NCBI RefSeq assembly: GCF_027568475.1
Contig: NZ_JANKZG010000006.1
Span: 1 to 64,000, forward strand
Source: Acinetobacter sp. HY1485
Lineage (GTDB): Bacteria > Pseudomonadota > Gammaproteobacteria > Pseudomonadales > Moraxellaceae
DNA: 64,000 nt
Reading direction: 5' to 3'
A program made the translations under genes and the position numbers. How positions within the stretch are numbered: the stretch's first letter is position 1; the number at the start of each line of letters is the position of its first letter. The notes beneath the pieces are model-generated. The model did not search any database. It had not been told where the DNA came from and worked only from the letters and a program-made list of their open reading frames with translations. This document shows, one piece after another, positions 17,901 through 26,254 of the stretch.

Positions 17901-18739
17901 ACTGCCACCGGTGCTTTAATACCTGCATGTGATTGGTAATTTTCGATTTCAATATCTTCAAATTTGAAATCAAAAATATTATTGATATTCGGATTGAGTT
18001 TAAGCTGACACAGTGGCAGTGGTTCACGGCTGAGTTGTAATTGAGCTTGCTCAAAATGGTTAGCGTATAAATGAGTATCGCCACCTGTCCAAACAAAATC
18101 GCCTACACCTAAATCACATACTTGAGCCACCATGTGAGTTAATAGTGCATAGCTTGCAATATTAAATGGCACACCTAAAAAGACGTCTGCACTACGTTGA
18201 TAAAGTTGACACGACAACTTGCCATCTTGTACAAAAAATTGGAATAACGTATGGCAAGGAGGGAGTGCTACTTGTCCTGCTTCTTGAGGATTCCAACCTG
18301 AGACAATTAAACGACGTGAGTTTGGATTAGTTTTAATTTCATTAATTAACCAAGAAATTTGGTCAAAACCATCATTTTGGTAAGAATTGTCTTGGTTTTT
18401 AGTTGCACCAAAATTACGCCACTGATGTCCATATACAGGACCAAGTTCGCCTGCAGGACGTCCAAAACGGGCAGTTTGTTCTGCTGTTGACCATTCATCC
18501 CAAATGCTGACACGATTATCTTTTAAATATTGAACGTTGGTGTCGCCTTTTAAAAACCACAAAAGCTCAATCACAATAGAGCGAAAATGAACTTTTTTAG
18601 TGGTGAGTAAAGGAAAACCTTGTGACAGATCAAAACGCATTTGATGACCAAATACAGAACGTGTACCTGTACCTGTACGGTCGCCTTTGTCACCGCCGTT
18701 ATCTAGGATGTGCTGTAGTAAACCAAGATACGCTTTCAT
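17897..18739 (-). CDS. thyA: Thymidylate synthase
   Basis: ThyA converts dUMP to dTMP using methylenetetrahydrofolate. The catalytic Cys162 is in the motif [10 protein letters not shown]. Arg21 (GDRTGTG) and the substrate-binding GDTHLYANH are present. The 280-residue length includes a modest insertion near 85-128 compared with the shortest forms. It is the first gene of thyA-folA-DUF4105. Confidence 0.96.
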   Translation of the reverse strand: MKAYLGLLQHILDNGGDKGDRTGTGTRSVFGHQMRFDLSQGFPLLTTKKVHFRSIVIELLWFLKGDTNVQYLKDNRVSIWDEWSTAEQTARFGRPAGELGPVYGHQWRNFGATKNQDNSYQNDGFDQISWLINEIKTNPNSRRLIVSGWNPQEAGQVALPPCHTLFQFFVQDGKLSCQLYQRSADVFLGVPFNIASYALLTHMVAQVCDLGVGDFVWTGGDTHLYANHFEQAQLQLSREPLPLCQLKLNPNINNIFDFKFEDIEIENYQSHAGIKAPVAV

Positions 18740-18838
18740 AAAATTCCTGTTTTTAGTGCGTCAAATTATGTCGCACCTGTGTTTAAACATTAAAAATAAT
18801 TGTTTATGATTATAACAATAAAGTACGGAGGGATTGGA

Positions 18839-19558
18839 ATGTATCAAGAAAAACTAAAAGCGACTTATAAGCCTACAATTCGTATTAAGCTAGATGCACA
18901 AGTGGCAGATCAGCCGTGGAACAGTAAAGTAGGGGGCGTACCTTATCTACCAACAGGCATGGCTTATCCTGTAGATGCTAATGGAGAAAAATTACAGTTT
19001 TTAGCACAAATTAATTTCGAAGAAATACCTGCTTTAGAGGGATATCCAACTCAAGGTATTTTGGCTTTTTATATTGGGTCAGATGATTTGTGTGGCTTAG
19101 ATTTTGATGATCCAATGAATCAAGATGGGTTTAAAGTCATCTATTTTGAAAATATCACACATGATGTAAATATTACAGCACCTACCTACGCAGAAGAATC
19201 GCCTATTCAAAGTGAAAGTAGCATGTTATTTGAACTGATTAATCAACATATCACCACAAGCGATTTTCATTGCGAGCGTATTTTAGGTGAGGAAGATTAC
19301 GAAAAATTTGTGGAACAAGAATACGAAAACGAAGATGAAGGCGGGCATTTACTCGGGGGATATCCTTTTTTCACGCAGGGCGATCCAAGACAATATAATG
19401 AAAAAATTAAAGATTATGTTTTATTGTTTCAGTTAGATTCTGATGATGATCATGCTATTTGTTGGGGTGATGTGGGTGTCGCTAACTTCTTTATTCACCC
19501 CAATGATCTTAAAAACCGCGATTTTTCGTGTGTTGCCTATACATGGGATTGTTCATAA
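18839..19558 (+). CDS. DUF1963 (YwqG-like) protein
   Basis: This is a soluble protein of 239 residues from the DUF1963 family, function unknown. Typical features are KVGGVPYLPTG near the start, FLAQINFEEIP, LAFYIG and the late GGHLLGGYPFFTQGDPR. The C-terminal DHAICWGDVGVANFFI segment is also typical. I chose ATG 18839 because GGAGG lies 7 nt before it; an upstream in-frame ATG has no such site. It is convergent with the PLP decarboxylase, overlapping it by 22 bp. Confidence 0.83.
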   Translation: MYQEKLKATYKPTIRIKLDAQVADQPWNSKVGGVPYLPTGMAYPVDANGEKLQFLAQINFEEIPALEGYPTQGILAFYIGSDDLCGLDFDDPMNQDGFKVIYFENITHDVNITAPTYAEESPIQSESSMLFELINQHITTSDFHCERILGEEDYEKFVEQEYENEDEGGHLLGGYPFFTQGDPRQYNEKIKDYVLLFQLDSDDDHAICWGDVGVANFFIHPNDLKNRDFSCVAYTWDCS

Positions 19559-20664
19559 ATATCAGATAGTATTGCATCACATAAGTTTTGATCGATATGA
19601 CCCATCATATAAATATGAATATAGGTATGATCTTGTACTAAATGATATTTTTCTATGATGTGTTTAGGGTTTGAGATTTGTTGTTCAAACTCTTGACGCA
19701 AAATAACAGTGGCTAATCCACCTGCTACAGCAAATGTATGTAAAAATCCCATTTGCTGTAATTTTTGCGCTGTATATTGGGCAAGCCTCAATCCTTGTTG
19801 TACACATTCCCAAATCGTATTATATGAACATTGATTTAAACGTTCATACAGTACGCTTGCTCTAAAACCATCACGACTACCATATACGGTGATATCTTCT
19901 AAGTTATCTAAAAGCGGTACTTTATTAACAATTGATTTAAATTTTTTTACAACATGTTGGCGTGAAATAAAAATATTAGCAGGCATGGGCATGCCTAAAA
20001 CTTTATGTGCGCTGATGGTCATAGAAGATATATCAACGTTCTCAAAGGTATATTCGTGCTTATTTGGAAATTGTGCAGTAGATAAAAAAGGAATAATTAA
20101 ACCGCCTAGTGCAGCATCTAAATGTAAATAAAACTGGCAATTTTTTTGTTTTAAAATTTGTGTGCATGCCTCAATCGGGTCGTAAGCAGAGGTCATAGTT
20201 GTGCCTGCCGTAAGCACAATCACTACTTTTTCGTGAAGTTCAATTTGCTGTGCTAGATCGTTGAGGTCAAGTTCACCATTTTCATGCGTTTTAATGACTT
20301 TGAGCTGGTTAAAACGTAAAGTGCTGGCAAATTTTGGAATACTGTAATGGGCTGTATCGGTAAAGACGCAAGTTGCATTTGGAATAAGAGCAGAACCCAT
20401 CCACATGCCTTGTAAGTTACCTAAAGTAGAACCACCCCCTACATAGCCCCAGCATTCTTCTTTTGAAAGACTAAGCCACTGTGCGACATGTTCAACAGCC
20501 AACCGTTCTTGCACCATACTATTCGGCGCAGGGCATTTATGTGTTTCATAACAATCACCCAAATTATTGGTCAGGGATGAAAGCTGATCAATAATTTGAG
20601 TAGGCATTGTTAAATAAGATAGATTAGCTTGTAAGCCTGCGTAATAATTTTTTGTTGTTTGCAT
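19537..20664 (-). CDS. PLP-dependent decarboxylase, histidine decarboxylase-like
   Basis: This is a group II pyridoxal-phosphate decarboxylase of 375 residues, close in length and motifs to bacterial histidine decarboxylases. Lys221 in SAHKVLGMPMP should bind PLP, His106 (DTAHYS) stacks on the cofactor and Asp183 (HLDAALGG) contacts the pyridine nitrogen. Conversion of histidine to histamine is likely but the substrate is not proven by sequence. In Acinetobacter such an enzyme can serve acinetobactin synthesis, yet no siderophore biosynthesis genes are near. It is a single gene. Confidence 0.8.
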   Translation of the reverse strand: MQTTKNYYAGLQANLSYLTMPTQIIDQLSSLTNNLGDCYETHKCPAPNSMVQERLAVEHVAQWLSLSKEECWGYVGGGSTLGNLQGMWMGSALIPNATCVFTDTAHYSIPKFASTLRFNQLKVIKTHENGELDLNDLAQQIELHEKVVIVLTAGTTMTSAYDPIEACTQILKQKNCQFYLHLDAALGGLIIPFLSTAQFPNKHEYTFENVDISSMTISAHKVLGMPMPANIFISRQHVVKKFKSIVNKVPLLDNLEDITVYGSRDGFRASVLYERLNQCSYNTIWECVQQGLRLAQYTAQKLQQMGFLHTFAVAGGLATVILRQEFEQQISNPKHIIEKYHLVQDHTYIHIYMMGHIDQNLCDAILSDIYEQSHV

Positions 20665-20722
20665 ATTCTTATTCCAGCAATAAGTTGAATTAAGAATATA
20701 ACAAAAGGTTAAAAAATAGGCA

Positions 20723-21082
20723 TCATTTGTTTTTAAGCATATGAGGTGAACATATACAAATGCTAATAACCATAAATGCTAAACCCTGTATACCCCAATC
20801 AAGTAAATGATCGGGGGCTTTTAAGAAGAAAATTGCACACAATAAGGCAAGCGGAATCCAAGTAAAAACACGATAAAGTAAGTGTCTTGGATTATTTTGT
20901 GTGATATTGATTTTACAAAAACGGCAAATTAAAAAAACAACGCCTACACCTAAAAATAAGCCAACTAAACCAATAGGCATAGGGTTAAACCAATACAAGC
21001 CGATAGCAATTAAAATGGTCACAGCCAAAAATAATAATTTTTGCGTGCGTGAAAGTGTTGGATTAAACCAAAACTCAAGCAT
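20723..21082 (-). CDS. Small multi-pass membrane protein of unknown function
   Basis: This 119-residue protein is mostly hydrophobic, with about four helices. Charged or polar loops occur near residues 45-60 (CRFCKINITQNNPRH) and at the C-terminus (MLKNK). I do not recognise a family. I chose the ATG at 21082, preceded by GGGG 5 nt upstream and overlapping the lgt stop by 8 nt. An ATG at 21097 would add five residues. The overlap suggests translation coupled to lgt, perhaps a membrane role, but this is inference. Confidence 0.65.
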   Translation of the reverse strand: MLEFWFNPTLSRTQKLLFLAVTILIAIGLYWFNPMPIGLVGLFLGVGVVFLICRFCKINITQNNPRHLLYRVFTWIPLALLCAIFFLKAPDHLLDWGIQGLAFMVISICICSPHMLKNK

Positions 21083-21887
21083 GAGGACCCCAATCATAAA
21101 TTTTGCGTTTGTAAGCGTATAGCATCAATAATACACCTGCAATAATCATCGGAAATGACAGAATTTGTCCCTTAGTCATCCAGCCAAATAAAATATAGCC
21201 TTGGTCTGCATCGGGTTCGCGAAAAAACTCCATAAAGAAACGTGCAAAACCATAACCGATGAGGAATAGTGCAGATACTGCCATGCGTGGGCGCGGTTTA
21301 GAGCTAAACCACCATAAAATAATGAATAGCAATAAACCTTCGCACATGGCTTGGTAAATTTGCGATGGATGGCGGACAAGGTGTAATGGGTCTGTTGGAA
21401 AAATCATGCCAAATGGATAGTTTGGGTCTGTTACGGCACGCCCATACAGTTCTCCACCGATAAAGTTACCAAAACGACCAAACATTAAACCTGTAGGGAC
21501 ACATGGGGCAATAAAATCTAATGTTTGAAACCATGTTTTTTGGTATTTACGGCACCAAAAAATCATTGCAACCATGACACCTAAAAAACCACCGTGGAAG
21601 CTCATACCACCTGTCCAAACTTGGAATAACCAAATTGGATTGTCTATAAATTTATCAAATTCATAAAATAAAACATAGCCAATACGCCCACCAAGGACAA
21701 CGCCAAGTGCCCCATAAAAAATAAGGTCGGATACCATCTCCGATGTCCAGTTATAACGCTGTTTGGTGCGATATGTGGCCAGCCCCCATGCACATAAGAA
21801 TGCCAACAAGTACATCACGCCGTACCAATGCACTTTTAGTGGTCCAAGCTCTAAAGCAATTGGATTAATACTGGGATAGGTCAGCAT
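21075..21887 (-). CDS. lgt: Phosphatidylglycerol-prolipoprotein diacylglyceryl transferase
   Basis: Lgt transfers diacylglycerol to the lipobox cysteine of prolipoproteins, the first step of lipoprotein maturation. The 270-residue protein has about seven helices and the Lgt signature GRFGNFIGGELYGR (near 140-153). GGMSFHGGFLG and the HPSQIYQA segment are also present. Its clients in this window include the lipoproteins at 15,898, 21,994 and 51,780. Confidence 0.96.
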   Translation of the reverse strand: MLTYPSINPIALELGPLKVHWYGVMYLLAFLCAWGLATYRTKQRYNWTSEMVSDLIFYGALGVVLGGRIGYVLFYEFDKFIDNPIWLFQVWTGGMSFHGGFLGVMVAMIFWCRKYQKTWFQTLDFIAPCVPTGLMFGRFGNFIGGELYGRAVTDPNYPFGMIFPTDPLHLVRHPSQIYQAMCEGLLLFIILWWFSSKPRPRMAVSALFLIGYGFARFFMEFFREPDADQGYILFGWMTKGQILSFPMIIAGVLLMLYAYKRKIYDWGPHA

Positions 21888-21993
21888 GACTCTTCCTTTT
21901 ATTCATGTTTTTGCCGATTTTAGCCTATCATTCTTAAAAAAGTGTAGATTGAATGTGTAAAATCAACCATCTACGATTTTGAGTTTATAAATG

Positions 21994-22356
21994 ATGAAAA
22001 AAATAGCATTATGTGTCTTGCTTATGTTTACATTTGCAGGTTGTCGATCGACCACTATTTCGCCACCTCGTGCGCTTGTATCTCAACATGCAACTAATGC
22101 AGTTGAGTTAGAAGAAGCAGTTAAACGTGGCGTTGTGCTTGCAGGTTGGAAAGTAGAACAAGCCACAGATCGTTTTGTGGTGGCAGGATTTACACATGGC
22201 TCACATTATGTACAAGTGACGTATACCATTAGTAATAACCAAGTGATTTCTACATTGTCAAACAGTAAAAATTTAAGACAAAGCGATCATAAAATTCATA
22301 AACACGCCATTGGGTGGAAAAAACGTGTAGACCGTCAAGTAGCACGCCAAATTTAA
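21994..22356 (+). CDS. Small lipoprotein of unknown function
   Basis: This is a predicted lipoprotein of about 120 residues with a lipobox TFAGC at the end of a short hydrophobic signal. The mature part starts RSTTISPPRA. It contains a compact α/β stretch (AVELEEAVKRG, then strand-rich GSHYVQVTYTISNN) and a basic His/Lys-rich tail. I do not recognise a named family. Two adjacent ATG codons exist (21991 and 21994) and the choice changes one residue. It precedes the permease gene by 24 nt and may be co-transcribed. Confidence 0.7.
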   Translation: MKKIALCVLLMFTFAGCRSTTISPPRALVSQHATNAVELEEAVKRGVVLAGWKVEQATDRFVVAGFTHGSHYVQVTYTISNNQVISTLSNSKNLRQSDHKIHKHAIGWKKRVDRQVARQI

Positions 22357-22380
22357 AACATTGAAGCAAGGATGCTTAAA

Positions 22381-23241
22381 ATGACATTACTTTTACCATT
22401 TATTGCCTTTTTAACAGGGTGGTGTTGGCAAGGGGCTAAAAAAATAAATGCGTTGTTACTTGCACGTATTTTTATCCCTGTGGTGATTGTTTATAACATG
22501 GTGTATTACCAAGCAGGCAGTTTAAGTTTAATGCTGTTTAGCTTTTGTAGTGCTGTTTTGGTGTATGCAGTTTTTTGTTTTTTATTTAAAGATAAACTCA
22601 AAGCGCTTTGTGCAAGCTATGTGAATATTGGTTGGTTAGGTTTTCCATTTGCCCTGTTGATTTTTGGGCAAGGTATTAGCAGTGCCATGATTTCACTTTA
22701 TATTGGCGGTTCTTTGTTTGGTAATGTGTGGGCAATACGTGCGGTCACACAAACGCAACTTAAAAATGTACTTAAAAAAGTGGTGCACTCGCCACCTGTC
22801 ATTGCTTTAGGCGTAGCTTTGATTATTCGTTTAATGGGTATTCAAGCCAAACCAAGTTGGGTGGTTGATGGGTATGAAGTGGCTAAATTTGCGATGGTTT
22901 TTGCAGGAATGTACGTTTTAGGCGCTTGGTTAAAACATACCAAAATTACATGGCAAGATATTCAACAAAGTGCATGGTTGATGTTGCCTAAACTTTTGAT
23001 AGGCTTAGTGGTATGCACAATTGCAACGCACCTTATGCCAACGCCATATTTGGGTTTGATGTATTTTTTATTTTGTTTGCCACCTGCCGCCAACATTGTC
23101 GCACTTGAAACCCATTACAAAGGAACAGGCGTATCGGCACGTTACATTGCAGCAGGGACAGTGGTCAGTTTGGTGGTTATTTTACTGTTTTGGTGGCTAA
23201 ACTTTGGCGGAATTGTTGCAATGCTTGCCCACGGTGGCTAA
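22381..23241 (+). CDS. AEC family permease
   Basis: This is an inner-membrane protein of 286 residues with about ten helices. It resembles the auxin efflux carrier/AEC transporters, including the two-half repeat and the central NIGWLGFPFALLIFG segment. The substrate is unknown; the family carries organic acids and other anions. I chose ATG 22381, which has AAGGA 8 nt upstream; the ATG at 22372 would lie on that site. Its 3' end overlaps the end of rdgB on the other strand by 65 bp. Confidence 0.78.
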   Translation: MTLLLPFIAFLTGWCWQGAKKINALLLARIFIPVVIVYNMVYYQAGSLSLMLFSFCSAVLVYAVFCFLFKDKLKALCASYVNIGWLGFPFALLIFGQGISSAMISLYIGGSLFGNVWAIRAVTQTQLKNVLKKVVHSPPVIALGVALIIRLMGIQAKPSWVVDGYEVAKFAMVFAGMYVLGAWLKHTKITWQDIQQSAWLMLPKLLIGLVVCTIATHLMPTPYLGLMYFLFCLPPAANIVALETHYKGTGVSARYIAAGTVVSLVVILLFWWLNFGGIVAMLAHGG

Positions 23242-23785
23242 TGCTATTTTTTTCTTGTTTACTAAGCTGTGCGCTACTTTTGCCAAGCTCAGGTAACCAA
23301 AATAAGGGATCATAGCCAAAACCATTTTCGCCACAACTTGCTTCTAAAATTTCACCTTGCCAAATGCCTTGAAAAATTTGAGGTAGTGGATCATCCGCAT
23401 GTTCAACATAAGCCAATACACAAACAAACATCCCTTGGATGGCTGTACCTCGAAAGGGTTTTAAATCATCAAGAAGTTTTTGGTTGTTGGCAGCATCGTT
23501 ACCATGCTTGCCTGCATAGCGTGCAGAATAAATCCCTGGTGCACCACCTAAAACAGGCACACACAAACCTGAGTCATCGGCAAGTGCAGGTTTACCTGAA
23601 ATTTTAGCTGCATGACGTGCCTTAATAATGGCATTTTCTACAAAACTTAATCCATCTTCTATAGCATCTTCAATATTAAGTTGCCCTTGTGGAATCACTT
23701 CAATGGGTAAATTCAGTTCTGCAAACATGTTGGTAAATTCGGCAACTTTGCCTTTGTTATTACTTGCTAATACAATTTGTTGCAT
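23177..23785 (-). CDS. rdgB: dITP/XTP pyrophosphatase RdgB
   Basis: This enzyme of the HAM1/RdgB family hydrolyses non-canonical purine triphosphates (dITP, XTP) and keeps them out of DNA. The N-terminal LASNNKGKVAEF, the metal-binding ADDSGLCVPVLGGAPGIYSARYAG and the C-terminal NSISHRGQAL are diagnostic. I chose ATG 23785 with AAAGG 7 nt upstream. The ATG at 23815 lies inside a terminator hairpin. At 202 residues it has normal length. Confidence 0.95.
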   Translation of the reverse strand: MQQIVLASNNKGKVAEFTNMFAELNLPIEVIPQGQLNIEDAIEDGLSFVENAIIKARHAAKISGKPALADDSGLCVPVLGGAPGIYSARYAGKHGNDAANNQKLLDDLKPFRGTAIQGMFVCVLAYVEHADDPLPQIFQGIWQGEILEASCGENGFGYDPLFWLPELGKSSAQLSKQEKNSISHRGQALQQFRQSLATKTVK

Positions 23786-23800
23786 CACGAAACCTTTAAA

Positions 23801-23826
23801 TAAAAACAGCACCATATTAGGTGCTG
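23801..23826 (-). terminator. Terminator after the Sel1-repeat gene
   Basis: On the minus strand CAGCACC / GGTGCTG, with loop TAATAT, is followed by five T residues. It ends only about 16 nt before the rdgB start codon, on the same strand. Confidence 0.85.
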
Positions 23827-23845
23827 TGGGTATAGAATTAAAGTC

Positions 23846-24433
23846 TTATTGTTCCTGAATCCATTCATCTGCACGGTTAACCGCTTGACGGATTTGGTCA
23901 GGTGTTAAGTTAGACGCCAATGCTGTTTTTTTGGTTTGAGACATATCAATGACTTTATTGTCTAGCATGCCATCACGCGTTGAAAGCTCGTACCATTGAT
24001 ATGCACCCATGTAATTTTTTTTGTGTTCTTCCATTAGTGCAAGGTTAAAGCTGGCGCGGTTATCGCCATGGCTTGCTGCTTTTTCTAAATAAGTACGTGC
24101 TTGAGATTCATTCTTTGATGTGCCTAGACCATCTGCAAGCATACGCCCCACATTCAGTTGTGCTGCTGCAATACCTTGATCGGCTGCTTTTTTATACCAA
24201 GAAAAGGCTTGTGATAAATCTTTAGAAACTTCACGTCCGTATTGGTAGCGTGTCGCCACATAAAATGCAGCACCTGGTTGTCCTGCTTTGGCTTCACTTA
24301 AAAGTTGATTAAACCCCATTGTAGAATAGGTTGCTGCTTGTGAGGATGTAGATTGTTGTTGTGACGGAATATAGTCTGCATGGGCTAGACCGAATAAACC
24401 AAATAAAACAGCACTAACTAAGATTTTCTTCAT
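23846..24433 (-). CDS. Sel1-repeat periplasmic protein
   Basis: This is an exported protein of 195 residues. The signal peptide ends after AHA (about residue 19), followed by a Ser/Gln-rich linker. Three or so Sel1-like repeats come next (AFSWYKKAADQGIAAAQLNVGRM, ARTYLEKAASHGDNRASFNLALM). Such repeats bind proteins, often in envelope or stress processes; the partner is unknown. The start overlaps the metW stop (4 nt), so it is the third gene of metX-metW-sel1. Confidence 0.8.
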   Translation of the reverse strand: MKKILVSAVLFGLFGLAHADYIPSQQQSTSSQAATYSTMGFNQLLSEAKAGQPGAAFYVATRYQYGREVSKDLSQAFSWYKKAADQGIAAAQLNVGRMLADGLGTSKNESQARTYLEKAASHGDNRASFNLALMEEHKKNYMGAYQWYELSTRDGMLDNKVIDMSQTKKTALASNLTPDQIRQAVNRADEWIQEQ

Positions 24434-25023
24434 ACGGCGCTCACTCGATAAATGGCGACTTCACCGAATAAATTTGGAATATGTTTACTAAGTAAACTGT
24501 CTTTTTGATTCCCATTTACGGCTAGTCGATTAATAATCCGAATATTATTTTCAGCACACAATGCCTCAAAGTCTCGGAAGGTACAAAGGTGGATGTTAGG
24601 TGTGTTATACCACATATAGGGTAGTGCATTAGAAACAGGCATTTTCCCTTTTAATGCAAGAAAAGATCGGGTTTTCCAATGAGCAAAATTGGGAAAAGTG
24701 ATAATTGCTTGTTTTCCAACACGAACCATATCGCGTAATAACACATCAGGTGCATCAACTGCTTGCAAAGCCTGTGCCATAATTACGTAATCAAAGGATT
24801 GATCTGCAAAACGATGTAAGCCTAAATTCAAATCTTGCTGAATAATATTTAAGCCACGACTGACAGCAACCGCAATTTTATCTTGGTCAATTTCTAAACC
24901 GTAGGCACTCACCTGATGCTTCTGGCTCATATGTGCCAAAAGCTCGCCATCGCCACATCCTAAATCTAAAACACTAGAGTTGGGTTTAATCCATTTTTCG
25001 GCAAGTTGTTGATCTAAACGCAT
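24430..25023 (-). CDS. metW: Methionine biosynthesis protein MetW
   Basis: MetW is a SAM-methyltransferase-fold protein that works with MetX in homoserine activation. The SAM-binding motif VLDLGCGDGELLAHM is at about 18-32. The family-specific LNLGLHRFADQSFDYVI and TFPNFAHWKTR follow. At 197 residues it is normal. It overlaps the metX stop by one base (TAATG), a typical coupled pair in proteobacteria. Confidence 0.94.
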   Translation of the reverse strand: MRLDQQLAEKWIKPNSSVLDLGCGDGELLAHMSQKHQVSAYGLEIDQDKIAVAVSRGLNIIQQDLNLGLHRFADQSFDYVIMAQALQAVDAPDVLLRDMVRVGKQAIITFPNFAHWKTRSFLALKGKMPVSNALPYMWYNTPNIHLCTFRDFEALCAENNIRIINRLAVNGNQKDSLLSKHIPNLFGEVAIYRVSAV

Positions 25024-26183
25024 TACACAACCTCCACAGGTGTATTTTTAAGATGTTCTTCGCCACCTAAAAAGGCACGAAGTGTTTTGACGTACAACGG
25101 AATAGGGAACAAAAATGAATCGTGACCTTGCTTGGCTTTAATTTCTAAGTAGGTCACAGGCTTGTGGTTAGTAATAAGCGCGTCTACAATTTCTTCTGAG
25201 CGTTCAGGACTAAAACGCCAATCGGTATCAAATGAAATCACTAAGAAACGACATTTTGTGTTTTCTAATGCTTGTGTCAAAGATGCGTTATATTCACGGG
25301 CAGGGTCAAAGTAATCTAAGGCTTTGGTCATAATCAGGTAAGTATTGGCATCAAAATTACGGCTAAAACGTTCGCCTTGATAGCGTAAATAGCTTTCCAC
25401 CTGAAATTCAACATCAAAGCCATACATAAATTTACCTGACTTTAAGTCACGTCCAAATTTTTGCTTCATGGCTTCATCAGATAAATAGGTAATATGCCCA
25501 ACCATACGTGCCAGAATTAAGCCACGTTTTGGATAGCTGTCTTGTTCTAAATAGCGTCCTTCATGAAAATCGGGGTCGGATAAAATAGACTGACGCGCTA
25601 CCTCATTAAATGCAATATTTTGTGCCGAAAGTTTAGGTGCACTTGCCACCACCACACAATTTTTTAGACGGTCAGGTTGGTCAATTGACCATTGCATTGC
25701 CTGCATACCACCCAATGAGCCTCCAATCACGGCATACCATGTGTCAATGTCTAAACGGTCAGATAACATTACTTGGGTTTTAATCCAATCTCTTACCGTA
25801 ACCAATGGAAAATCGGGACCATAAGGCAAGTTATCATTTTCTGGATTAGGCGAGGTTGGGCCCGTTGAGCCGTTACATCCGCCAATATTATTAAAAGCCA
25901 CCACAAAAAATTTATTGGTATCTATGGCTTTGTTTGGTCCAATGCAGGCATCCCACCAACCGGGCTTTTTATCATCTGCATGATGATAACCTGCTGCATG
26001 ATGATGTCCTGATAGCGCATGACAAATTAAAATGGCATTTGAATGATCGCTATTGAGTGTGCCGTAAGTTTCTACCATCATGTCAAAACGGGGTAAAACA
26101 CGACCACACTCAAGCAGTAAAGGTTCTTCGAAACTATATTTTTGAGGGGTTACAACACCCACAGAGTCAGAGGCAAAAGACAC
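25023..26183 (-). CDS. metX: Homoserine O-acyltransferase MetX
   Basis: MetX is an α/β-hydrolase-fold enzyme that acylates homoserine for methionine synthesis. The nucleophile elbow is [12 protein letters not shown], and the late [11 protein letters not shown] and KQGHDSFLF hold the other triad residues. Acetyl versus succinyl donor is not decided here. I chose the GTG start at 26183, preceded by AAGG 8 nt upstream and giving [14 protein letters not shown]. The ATG at 26222 lies inside the leuA terminator. This gives 386 residues. Confidence 0.93.
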   Translation of the reverse strand: MSFASDSVGVVTPQKYSFEEPLLLECGRVLPRFDMMVETYGTLNSDHSNAILICHALSGHHHAAGYHHADDKKPGWWDACIGPNKAIDTNKFFVVAFNNIGGCNGSTGPTSPNPENDNLPYGPDFPLVTVRDWIKTQVMLSDRLDIDTWYAVIGGSLGGMQAMQWSIDQPDRLKNCVVVASAPKLSAQNIAFNEVARQSILSDPDFHEGRYLEQDSYPKRGLILARMVGHITYLSDEAMKQKFGRDLKSGKFMYGFDVEFQVESYLRYQGERFSRNFDANTYLIMTKALDYFDPAREYNASLTQALENTKCRFLVISFDTDWRFSPERSEEIVDALITNHKPVTYLEIKAKQGHDSFLFPIPLYVKTLRAFLGGEEHLKNTPVEVV

Positions 26184-26204
26184 AACCACCGCCTTATTGT
26201 TGTA

Positions 26205-26240
26205 AATAAAAAAGGATACCAACTAAGGTATCCTTTTGAA
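26205..26240 (-). terminator. leuA terminator just upstream of metX
   Basis: On the minus strand AAAGGATACC / GGTATCCTTT, with loop TTAGTT, is followed by a T-rich tail. It lies between the leuA stop and the metX GTG start, leaving about 25 nt after it. It overlaps the only upstream ATG in frame with metX. Confidence 0.88.
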
Positions 26241-26254
26241 ATCATTTTTAATGC

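Noticed and set aside
23786-23815. Longer rdgB starting at ATG 23815
   Set aside because: The ATG lies in the sel1 terminator, and the family N-terminus (QQIVLASNNKGK) begins at 23785.
26184-26222. Longer metX starting at ATG 26222
   Set aside because: That ATG lies in the leuA terminator hairpin and the added residues ([11 protein letters not shown]) do not resemble the MetX family. GTG 26183 has a good ribosome binding site.
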